Positions 1-15,415 of a stretch of 64,000 nt of DNA are shown here, piece after piece. This DNA comes from Antennarius striatus (taxonomy: Eukaryota > Chordata > Actinopteri > Lophiiformes > Antennariidae): the NCBI RefSeq assembly GCF_040054535.1, contig NC_090797.1:12456001-12520000 (forward strand), given 5' to 3'. The notes under the pieces are model-generated. The model searched no databases, was not told the origin of the DNA, and saw nothing but the letters and a program-made list of their open reading frames with translations. Numbering within the stretch: position 1 is the first letter of the stretch; each line of letters opens with the position of its first letter. The translations under genes and the position numbers were made by a program.

Positions 1-52
1 ATAATATACATATAATATAATTGTAATGAGATTTCTACAATGTCTCCGACAG

Positions 53-1431
53 TTTTTAAGCGTTTTTGGAGATTCACAGCTGACTACAGACTTCAGCCTC
101 AGCCTCTTCATCAATGGAAGACCTCTGATGACCTCAGAGACCCCACAAAGATTCAGGGGGCTGAACAACAGACGGGTTTATTTTCAAGTAAGTCTCTGGA
201 AATTTAATCCACTACTGTCTATAACAGGAGCATCACAGTTTATGTGAACTTTTGCAAACAAGACAATGAAAAGTTTGTCTTCCTTTCTAACATGAAGTAG
301 AAGTAGCTCAGAATTCCACTTCAGTACAATACATAAGACAAACCTGCTGTCAGCTTCAACCAGTAGTTATAAAATTAAATTTCTAATAGTATACTTATAA
401 TATATTTAATTCTTATTTAAATATTTAGTTGCTTTCCTGTGGTTTAACGTAATTTAAAAGCTTTAAATTACATAGTAGAATAGTAACATTGTAATCAGTT
501 AGTGAAGGTACTAACTCAGTGTTTTCTGATGCCAATGACAGGACTAAGAACGTTCCTGAGGAAGAAAATCCATACCAGGAGACGTGGGTCTCAATCTCAG
601 TCCATGGAGACACAGGAGCCGGACAAGAAAATCAGTCCAGTGAAGAAGAAGAAGCAGTTTGAGGATAAATATTGTCAACTGTACCGACTCGGTGATGGAG
701 GCCAGGGATCTGTGTACATGGGTTACAGGAAGGAAGATTTTGTCCACGTAGCGATCAAGCACATTCCCCAGACCCTTGTTTTCCGTGAAGACGACGACAG
801 GAGCAAGATGCCTCTTGAAGTGCTTTTCATGAAGATGAGTCAACAAGCAGGAGGATCGGTTGGCCAGTCAGCATCCATTTCCCTCCTGGACCACTACGAC
901 CTGGAGGAGGAGCTCATCATCGTCATGGAATGTCCATTTCCAGCGGTTGACCTCTTGAATTACAGTAAGTCCAGAGGAGGCACTTTGGAGGAAGAGGAGG
1001 CCAGACTCTTCTTCAAGCAGCTGGTGGAAGCTGTCAGAGAACTTGATGCCAACAAGATTTTCCATGCAGACATCAAAATGGAAAATATCTTGGTTGACAT
1101 CAGCAGCGGTGTTCCACGTTTGAGGATAATTGACTTTGGTCTAAGCATGTTTATCAATGACGGGGACACAATCGAAGGTATATATCGTGGAACCCCTTCC
1201 TATTACCCACCAGAGTGGTCCTGGAGTTCAGTGTACAGTAGCAGGCCTGTTACTGTGTGGCAGATGGGAGTGGTTCTCTATAACATGCTGCACCAACACT
1301 TTTTGAAGAGCCTCTGCATCAGTCAGAAGTTGTCTCCAAACTGCCAAAACGTGTTGCGTCTGTGTCTGGCTGAGGACCCTCAGCAGCGTCCCACTCTGGA
1401 GCAGCTCCTGAGTCATTCCTGGCTGGAATGA
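53..1431 (+). CDS. PIM-like serine/threonine kinase, copy 1 (first exon outside window)
   Basis: Two exons are visible: 53-187 (135 nt, entered in phase 1 after a ctccgacag acceptor, left at caa/gtaagt) and 542-1431. Read together they continue in frame into the kinase domain. The first exon (in copy 2 just ATGAAAG) lies off the window. The domain has a glycine loop (LGDGGQGSVY), the VAIK lysine, a catalytic loop HADIKMENIL with Asp, Lys and Asn kept but the Arg of HRD replaced by Ala, an intact DFG, and PPE in place of APE. This resembles the fish-expanded PIM-related kinases, which phosphorylate Ser/Thr in cytosol or nucleus; the basic stretch RKKIHTRRRG could be a nuclear signal (inference). 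Compared with copy 2 it lacks about nine residues between VLYNMLH and ISQKLS, so activity is uncertain. Kinase family is sure; the exact paralogue is not. Confidence 0.85.
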
Positions 1432-1538
1432 ACCATAAGTCAACCCCCTGCTGGCCCATCGTCCCGGAGCGAAACTGAATCACTGCCTGTATCTTTTCTT
1501 GTATATAACATGTGTATTTGTTTAGTAAATCTTTTGTC

Positions 1539-1544
1539 AATAAA
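1539..1544 (+). terminator. Polyadenylation signal, PIM-like copy 1
   Basis: AATAAA about 110 bp after the stop codon, followed by a T/GT-rich stretch as expected for a cleavage region. Copy 2 has the equivalent signal at 14628. Confidence 0.7.
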
Positions 1545-1689
1545 TTTGTGTGATAATTTTGTGTCCGAGTTCATGTTTTATATCAGCACAAATACTACAT
1601 GAGGGATGTTAAAAGCTGATTCAGTAATTTTGGTTGCATGTCATAAAATGATTCAAAGTAGGTTATCATTTGTCACTCATGAATAATGG

Positions 1690-3031
1690 GAGAATGAAAT
1701 CAGGAAGCACACGAACACAAGTACAGCCCACCGTAATGATGGAACTGAAGTGGCTTTTCACTCTGATATAAACCACAAAGGAAAACCACCATGGACCCTG
1801 ACAGTAAAGGAAAACGTTCCCAGGTGTTGAAAAGTGAAAATGTGTAACTAGCATCACTGCCCGCTAGATGGCGCTTCAAGCTAAATCTGAAAAGAAAGGT
1901 TTAAACTGGGAAGTATCTGCGCCCTAGATGAAGGAGTTTATTACTTTAAGTAAAAAAATATTTCCAATCCTTTCTAACTTTCTAACAGGGACAAAGCGAA
2001 AGGTTTTTTTTTGTGTTGGCTATGCCAGTCAGAGAAGGTACTCTGATCAGATCTCACCTGTAGATGGAGGCCCCGCCTCCGCGATTCATGTCAAATTAAG
2101 TTGAATAAAAACAAACCTTTTGGAGGCCACGCCCAGCAGCAAACTGTCGCCATGGAGATGCACAAAAACAATTGCGTGTAAAATGACATAAATCCTCTTG
2201 AGTGGTGAGACTGACTCGTATTTCAAGCTCGAGTCATTTTTTGTGGTCTCCGTCTCCAGTCACTGAGGACAGAAGTTCTGCAGATGGTGAGTTTAAAACG
2301 ACTGTGGTCCGGACACAGGTTCCACCTGAGAACAGGGTCCATGAAGGTTCCACGGTTTCTGGATTCAGACTGAAAAGTAAACAGATCGGAACCTTTGACC
2401 CAGAACCAGCTGATCCGGGTCATAACCTCTTCCCCAGTAGTGACCAGTGATAAAGAAAGCTACCTTAGCCCCGCCCCTCCACCCACCTGACATTTAGCCC
2501 GGCCAATCAGTCATCCCTGTCTCAGCAAACATGTCCACCTTCATGCTGGTCTGTGAATGTACCGCCCACTGAACACCAGCGTGTGTGTGTGTGTGTGTGT
2601 GAACCAACCTTAGTCACACCCTGAGGGGTTGTGTGAGTTCTCAGCCTGTTGACTGTTCTTTGTGTGCGCAATATTTTCTAAAATATCTAAATAAATTTGA
2701 TATTATCTATCAGTTGCGTGACTTTTTTTTAGTCCCGTTCAGGAATCACAAACATTTAAGGGACTTAAAACCTTTTGAATCCGGTGACCAATCAAAACCA
2801 GGCATCAACATCTGGACGCAACGCTGAAGCTAACTAAACGTTAGCAGGACAGCTGTCAGAAACAACTTCTTCACACAGATCTTTATGCTGCTGGAACTCT
2901 ATTTGTCTTTTTAAAGAAGGAAAACAGGACTGAACAAAACCCTGAACAAAAATACTTGAGCGCCCCTAACCCTAAATTGCCAGCGAGAACAGCCGGCAGC
3001 AGGAACGTGGGTATTGGGTTTGCGCCGGTCC
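1690..3031. other. Intergenic region between convergent PIM-like copy 1 and piwil1
   Basis: No credible exon is seen. It contains a short (GT)n tract near 2581-2602 and unremarkable unique sequence. The last part should hold the 3' UTR of piwil1 on the minus strand, but I did not find a convincing minus-strand polyadenylation signal close to the stop. Confidence 0.5.
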
Positions 3032-9424
<6,393 letters not shown>

Positions 9425-11359
9425 TTTCCTCAGCTAGCTTCAGAAGGGTTCAAAAACACATTTCACTATTTTTAGAAATATTACCAACAAATGAAGTAAA
9501 TACGTGATCAGGAAAACTACACCGCCCCTCATCCTCACCAGTACGAAATAAAATCTAAATTAAAGTATCGTTTACTCTCGTTTAATTGGTCTAAACAAGA
9601 TGGCGACTGTAAATGTAGGGTGTGGCTGTGCAATGCCGCTAGTAGCTAATGAGCCACTATTAGCATTAACATAAATTCAATATGTATACATTACTATAAT
9701 ATAACTCCACACAGAATATCCGACTTTCAAGGTAGGGGTTAGAATTACGATACTTTGCGATAGTCCTTAAACTGAACGAGCTAATTAAAATCAGATAAGG
9801 GTAGAATGACAGTGTCCGAATTGGATAGCTGAGAGGGAGTTTTTTCCTTCAAATCGAAACATCGCGAACAAAGTAAATTTGCATAAAGGAATCATTATTT
9901 ATCAAATTTTATGACGACTTTAATATTATACTTACTTTAAATGTTGACTTCTGCTGGCAGTGAACTCTAGAGGTCACGTACGATGCGTGTCCACAGGTGT
10001 TCTGAGTACCACTACGGCAAATTAGTCACGGGCCTCATCACCGAGCGCATTGATACGCTTCCTGTATCTCCCGAGACCCTCTAGTCAGCTCAATTCAGGC
10101 TGCGTTATGTGTTTGAAGAGCAGGTTGTTCATATTTAACTCAATAAAGAATAACAATTCAGCAGTGATTGAGGAAAAAAGTTTTCCAGAAAAGAGGCAGA
10201 ACTACTTTTCGGAGCGCAGTGATCCGTGTGCTCTAGGGTAATTTACTATTCAGCCCGCTTTCTTTGCTCTGAGTTCATATGAACGGGTCTGAATGGACGG
10301 GGCGCCACCTGCAGGCAGGAGGCTGGAAAAACAGTTCAAAACGTAAAGGAATCAAAAACTGCTAAATTCTGTTGTCTGTGGCAACGCTCAAAGACTGCAC
10401 AAGTCCAAACCACATGTTCCAATACATTTATAGGAATAAAACTTGTAAAATCTGCCTTATCTGTTTGGGTTGTGGGTTATTCAGTCGGCTTAACAAATTT
10501 ATTCCCAGGTTGCAGACTGTAATTTCATCTGTGCTGTATGTCGTGCATACATGGTACAATTGAAAATAAAGTTGACTATGTTTTTTCAAATATAAATGGG
10601 TCTTCTCTGCTGCAGGCACCCATTGTTTTTCATCATACATAATATTCGGAAAATTTCACATTAATTTAAGAAATATTGTACATTATTTCATATCATAGCA
10701 TTAAATATTAATCAATAATGTAGAAAAACAAATCTGCTCTCACGCAATAGGATTTTGTCTATTTTTGTCTAATCTCCACACTTGTTTCTATGTGTGTTAC
10801 ACCTCAACACAAAACCTGCACACCGAACATTAATACAAGCTGACTGGACACTTTTCATGGGTTTAACTTCTCTGAAGGAGTTTAGTGTGAAAATCCTTCC
10901 TGACATTTCTAGACTGTAAACAACTCATTGTGTGGAAAATTGTTATTAATAATTTTTTGTTTGTGCTTTAACGCAAATAATAAACGAGATGAAGCTGCTT
11001 GATTTCTACTCAGAATTTGAAGGATCTGGTGTTTAATCCATATTAAAATGAGAGTCGGAGGCTTTTAAAGTCATATTTGTCGGCTTTTCAATATTTATTT
11101 CAGATGCGAAAAACAATGAGCCAAAGTTGCACATGAAGCTGTCAGATAGCGTCACAATGTTAAAGTGTTTCCACAATTTTTATTTTTATCATAAAAAATT
11201 TTTTTTAAACATAATTGCCTGATGTAGTATTAAATATTTCCTCATAGTCCTTCGTTTCTGGTCTGAATTATGAGATTATTTTTTTAATTCGGACCCAGCG
11301 GGTCCCAAACCGGTTCGTTTTCCAGACAACGGCTGAGTCCATAACGCTGCTGCAGCCGG
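9425..11359. other. Intergenic region between divergent piwil1 and PIM-like copy 2
   Basis: About 2 kb separates the two start codons. It should contain the piwil1 promoter and 5' UTR. A partial YY1-like word (AAGATGGCGA) is at about 9599. No TATA box or coding exon is evident. The middle is AT-rich; 10372-10580 carries a repeat tail listed separately. Confidence 0.45.
10488..10580 (+). repeat. Teleost retroposon 3' tail (copy A)
   Basis: Shares a long block (about 70 bp, including ctgtgctgtatgtcgtgcat and a terminal AATAAAG-TTGACT motif) with 46636-46720. This looks like the 3' tail of a fish LINE or SINE. Family assignment was not verified. Confidence 0.55.
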
Positions 11360-11367
11360 TGACGTCA
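11360..11367. promoter_or_regulatory. Palindromic CRE (TGACGTCA) upstream of PIM-like copy 2
   Basis: A full consensus cAMP-response/ATF site lies about 140 bp upstream of the proposed ATG at 11509, inside a relatively GC-rich stretch (about 11300-11510) unlike its AT-rich surroundings. Position and composition suggest it is part of the promoter; function is inferred. Confidence 0.5.
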
Positions 11368-11508
11368 CAAAGACCCTAACTTCAAAGCCAAACCGCCTCA
11401 GGTATCAACACCTGTGTAACGTTACTGAGACAGACCCTCACAGTTACACTACAGTCAGCACCGAGATCCGAGCAGCACTCAACTTGTTTCTGTCATCGAT
11501 CTGCAGCC

Positions 11509-12919
11509 ATGAAAGGTAAATCCACCAACATTTAATTCCACCCGTGGAAAACTGTTATTCAGTGTTTAATCAAGAAAAAATAGAAACACACGGAGCAAAT
11601 TCACGTTTGTGGTTCATCATATCAGAGGTGACTTCAGGGATTCGAATCATTATCAAAAAATTATATTTTTATATTAGACAATATTAGAGATCTAATAACC
11701 TGCTGTAATCACAGGAACTGTCTTCAGTTCATTTTCTGTACCAAAGGAAAAAGGGTTATATTGGGGGTTTTTTTTAAACTGTTTTGTATTTTATTTTATT
11801 TTATTTTATTTTTTAAATAAATAAGATAAAGCTGATGAGCCATATATTGAGCAGCAGTATATTTCATGTCAAAAGGAGTACTACAAATGCAGTATTTGCT
11901 CTGAGGATGTTGATAGAGAAGTACAGAGAAGTCCACAATGACTACAATGTTTGCAGATGACATTGTGATCTGCAGTGAGAGCAGGGAACAGGTGGAGGAG
12001 AAGTAAATAATAATATTATTAATATAATACGATGTTTATGTTAAATAATATTTCAAAACTTAGTTAATAAACAAGTGATTTAGTTCATAACATAGTACAA
12101 AAACTAGGTAGTTTAGAACCTTATTTGTTCAAAACCTAATGGGTTAGTTAGTAAGTTAGTTATTTAGTTAGTCAGTTAATTGAGAAACTGGTTAGTTAAA
12201 ATCCTAGTTAGTTGTTTAGTTTGACACCTTAGTTATTTTGTTCAAAAACTACTTTAAACCTAGCTTGTCAGTTTAAAACCTAGTTAATAATTATAATAAT
12301 TTAACAGTGTAAACATAAACAATTGAATAAACTTAAATAATAATTAAATAATAACATCATTAACATAAATAACATAAATAACATGAATGCACTGTTTATT
12401 TTAAATAATAATTCATAACTTAGTGAGTTAGTTCAAAATCTAGTTTCAGGACACCGATGTTCAGATCTTGGACAGGGAAGATAAATGGTTTGAGAGAGGA
12501 GTGAAAGAGGCCATCTCTGAACGGGGGGGGGGGGGTCTGCGACATCACCTTTCTCCCATTTACAATCATGTCCTTTCAAAACTCCCAAAAAGATTGTCTC
12601 AACAGATTGACCCAGGTGATGGGTCTCATGCTCATGACCCTCATTAGCATACAAAGGTGTAAGTCACATCTCAGTGACCCCCTCTGACACCCCCACCAAC
12701 AATCGTTGAGGAACCAGATGGGTTTCAATGACGGTCGTTGGAATGTGAATATCACTGACCACACCCCCCAAGGTTAATAATGTGGGACATGATCAGCCAC
12801 CCTCTGAACTGAAGAAGTCTCTTGGATGAGAGACGAAACGTCTTCAAGAACTTTCTTAACGTCCAGTGGATCGACTCATGACCTGGATGACTGAGAACCT
12901 ACACAGACCGTTTAAAACC

Positions 12920-12972
<53 letters not shown>

Positions 12973-14508
12973 CAAAAACTAATTCATTTAAAGCCTATTA
13001 GTTAGTTTCTAGTTAGTTGTCTTTGTAGTCTGTGCCTGTATATTAATAATATATATATATGATATAATAGTAATGACATTTCTACAATGTCTCCGACAGT
13101 TTTTAAGCGTTTTTGGAGATTCACAACTGACTACAGACTTCAGCCTCAGCCTCTTCATCAGTGGAAGACCTCTGATGACCTCAGAGACCCCACAAAGATT
13201 CAGGGGGCTGAACAACAGACGGGTTTATTTTCAAGTAAGTCTCTGGAAATTTAATCCACTACTGTCTATAACAGGAGCATCACAGCTTATGTGAACTTTT
13301 GCAAACAGGACAATGAAAAGTTTGTCTTCCTTTCTAACATGAAGTAGAAGTAGCTCAGAATTCCACTTCAGTACAATACATAAGACAAACCTGCTGTCAG
13401 CTTCAACCAGTAGTTATAAAATTAAATTTCTAATAGTATACTTATAATATATTTAATTTCTATTTAAATATTTAGTTGCTGCTTTCCTGTGGTTTAAGGT
13501 AATTTAAAAGCTTTAAATTACATAGTAGAATAGTAACATTGTAATCAGGTAGTGAAGGTACTAACTCAGTGTTTTCTGATGCCAATGACAGGACTAAGAA
13601 CGTTCCTGAGGAAGAAAATCCATACCAGGAGACGTGGGTCTCAATCTCAGTCCATGGAGACACAGGAGCCGGACAAGAAAATCAGTCCAGTGAAGAAGAA
13701 GAAGAAGAATCAGTTTGAGGATAAATATTGCCAACTGTACCGACTCGGTGATGGAGGCCATGGATCTGTGTACGTGGGTTACAGGAAAAAAGATTTTCTC
13801 CGCGTAGCGATCAAGCACATTCCCCAGGCCTTCGTTTTCCGTGAAGACAACGACAGGAGCAAGATGCCTCTTGAAGTGCTTGTCATGATGAAGATGAGTC
13901 AACAAGCAGGAGGATCGGTTGGCCAGTCAGCATCCATTTCCCTCCTGGACCACTACGACCTGGAGGAGGAGCTCATCATCGTCATGGAATGTCCATTTCC
14001 AGCGGTTGACCTCTTGAATTACAGGAAGTCCAGAGGAGGTACTTTGGAAGAAGAGGAGGCCAGACTCTTCTTCAAGCAGCTGGTGGAAGCTGTCAGAGAA
14101 CTTGATGCCAACAAGATTTTCCATGCAGACATCAAAATGGAAAATATCTTGGTTGACATCAGCAGCGGTGTTCCACGTTTGAGGATAATTGACTTTGGTC
14201 TAAGCATGTTTATCAACGACGGGGACACAATTGAAGATATATTTCCTGGAGCTCCATGCTATGACCCACCAGAGTGGTACTGGAGTTCAGTGTACAGCAG
14301 TAGGCCTGTTACTGTGTGGCAGATGGGAGTGGTTCTCCATGACATGCTGCACAGAGACTTTAATACAACGTTTTTCTTGGAGAATGGCCTCCGTATCAGT
14401 CAGGAGTTGTCTCCAAACTGCCAAAACGTGTTGCGTCTGTGTCTGGCTGAGGACCCTCAGCAGCGTCCCACTCTGGAGCAGCTCCTGAGTCACTCCTGGC
14501 TGGAATGA
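11509..14508 (+). CDS. PIM-like serine/threonine kinase, copy 2 (complete, 3 exons)
   Basis: Proposed exons: 11509-11515 (ATGAAAG, then gtaaat), 13100-13234, and 13592-14508. Phases agree at both junctions (1 and 1), giving 352 aa beginning MKVFKRFWRF. Kinase features: glycine loop at L99 (LGDGGHGSVY), VAIK lysine K122, catalytic loop H225-A226-D227 with K229 and N232 (HRD changed to HAD, so a non-RD kinase), DFG 248-250, PPE 273-275. A basic RKKIHTRRRG segment lies about residue 54. Family members are constitutively active Ser/Thr kinases needing no activation-loop phosphate, compatible with loss of the HRD arginine. Compared with copy 1 the activation and P+1 segments differ sharply (GAPCYDPPEWYW). 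The tiny first exon is the least certain part; an in-frame ATG at 13552 would give 318 aa without it. Confidence 0.85.
11928..12003 (+). pseudogene. LINE reverse-transcriptase scrap (RTE-like)
   Basis: A short frame reads TMFADDIVICSESREQVEEK and then stops. This is the catalytic FADD block of a very common teleost LINE reverse transcriptase. It lies in intron 1 of PIM-like copy 2 and is far too short to be functional. Confidence 0.75.
12050..13020. repeat. TTAG-rich degenerate tandem array, split by a retroelement fragment
   Basis: Both sides of the Penelope-like fragment carry repeated words of the type GTTAGTTAG and TTCAAAACCTAGTTAG. The purest run, (TTAG)n, is at about 12917-12972. Similar wording on both flanks (about 12050-12440 and 12905-13020) suggests a single older array that was later interrupted. 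It lies inside intron 1 of PIM-like copy 2. Confidence 0.6.
12440..12890 (+). mobile_element. Penelope-like retroelement, degraded 3' fragment
   Basis: The plus strand reads (12446-12600) FQDTDVQILDRED, then KWFERGVKEAIS, then RGGGLRHHLSPIYN with a gap and a poly-G run between. These are typical C-terminal words of the GIY-YIG endonuclease of vertebrate Penelope-like elements. About ten residues normally present before RGGG are missing. Downstream to 12890 is the associated 3' non-coding part (including gaactgaagaagtctcttgg), another common companion of these elements. No reverse transcriptase remains. Confidence 0.72.
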
Positions 14509-14724
14509 ACCATAAGTCAACCCCCTGCTGGCCCATTGTCCCTGAGGGAAATTGAATCAGTGCCTGTATAATATTTTTCTTGTATATAACATGTATTGTG
14601 AATGCATTTGTTTCGTAAACCATTGTCAATAAACTTGTGTGATTACTTTTAAGTCATTTCATATCAGAGTTCATGTTTTACATCAGCACAAATCCGACAT
14701 GAGAGATATTAAAGGCTGATTCAG
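13045..14724 (+). repeat. Duplicated block holding PIM-like copy 2, exons 2-3
   Basis: Partner of 1-1620. Homology resumes beyond the retrotransposon at 20775-20835. The two blocks share the intron and 3' flank as well as coding sequence, so this was a genomic segment duplication, not retroposition. Confidence 0.9.
14628..14633 (+). terminator. Polyadenylation signal, PIM-like copy 2
   Basis: AATAAA about 120 bp after the stop codon, at the position equivalent to that of copy 1. The retrotransposon starts 91 bp further on, so the normal 3' end should be unaffected. Confidence 0.7.
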
Positions 14725-15259
14725 TGTTACGGCCGTAGCTCATCCGTTTGTGATTGTGTGTCCCTCTGCGGCCCTGCCTTTGAGCTGCTGGCCCTGCCCT
14801 GCTCTGCTCCCTGATGCTCCGCCCTCCGTCAGTGCCAGGTGTGGTGGTTCTGGGACTCCTGACTGCACCTCGTCACCAGACCAGCTCCTGATTGGTGTGC
14901 TGTCCTCCTGCCTGGCCCAAGCCCTGCCACGTCACCTGGCGGGGACACTTTAAAAGGCTCTGCAAGCCAGCTAGTCAGGGCGCCTGTCTGACTGTGGCAG
15001 CACGCCTTTGACCTCTGACGAATTAAGAATCTTGTGACCTTGCTTATATGTTGAGTTTGTATCCGACCCTTGGTTAAAAGCTTGTTTAATTGGAGTATTT
15101 TTGTTAGTGAAATTTTGATCTTTGAAATGCGCCCATTGGCTGAGAACTTTAGTTAAACCTTTGTTCTTGTTTGCGAGAATTTCGAATAAATGTTTTATGT
15201 TCCCCCTTTTTGAAATCCGTATTATGTTATCTATCCAGTCCTCTAGCTGGGTCGTAACA
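14725..15259 (+). repeat. 5' LTR
   Basis: 535 bp, ends TGTTACG...CGTAACA (7-bp inverted termini). It holds a TATA-like TTTAAAAGG near 14950 and AATAAA near 15185, consistent with U3-R-U5 organisation. Compared by eye along its whole length with the 3' LTR I found no difference. Confidence 0.95.
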
Positions 15260-15263
15260 TAAG

Positions 15264-15281
15264 TGGGGGCTCGTCCGGGAT
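15264..15281 (+). promoter_or_regulatory. Primer-binding site, tRNA-Pro type
   Basis: TGGGGGCTCGTCCGGGAT, beginning 4 nt after the 5' LTR. It is the 18-nt complement of the 3' end of tRNA-Pro, the same primer site used by murine gammaretroviruses. Confidence 0.9.
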
Positions 15282-15294
15282 TCGAACACGGGAC

Positions 15295-15392
15295 CTCTCG
15301 CACTAGTTGGTTTATTGTCCTCTCACACTAGTTGGGTAATTTACCTCTTGCACCTGTTGGGTAATTGACCTCTCACTCGTGTGTTAATTGAG
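15295..15392 (+). repeat. Four 25-bp imperfect tandem units in the retrotransposon leader
   Basis: Units start at 15295, 15320, 15345 and 15370. Each begins CTCT and carries a GTTGG(G)TAATT-like core; the last is two bases shorter. They lie between the primer-binding site and the Gag start. Role unknown; leaders of such elements hold packaging and dimerisation signals. Confidence 0.8.
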
Positions 15393-15415
15393 ATCGTTGA
15401 TTTTGTGCAGCTGTC

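Larger units (their letters stand above)
1..1690 (+). repeat. Duplicated block holding PIM-like copy 1
   Basis: From the left window edge to about 1690 this DNA aligns by eye, with few differences, to 13045-14724 and then 20775-20835. Exon 2, the intron, exon 3, the 3' UTR and some flank are all included. The partner block is interrupted by the LTR retrotransposon. The left end of the duplication is outside the window, so unit length and mechanism cannot be seen. Confidence 0.9.

Noticed and set aside
502..541. Upstream extension MKVLTQCFLMPMT of the copy 1 kinase frame
   Set aside because: This is intron sequence before the acceptor at 540-541; splicing from exon 2 fits phase and copy 2 better.
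12917..12972. (TTAG)n as a CRISPR-like or telomeric array
   Set aside because: No spacers, and the unit is TTAG, not TTAGGG; it is a simple repeat in a vertebrate intron.
14750..14953. 67-aa frame repeated at 20265-20468
   Set aside because: It lies wholly in the two LTRs, so identical copies are expected; no known accessory protein.
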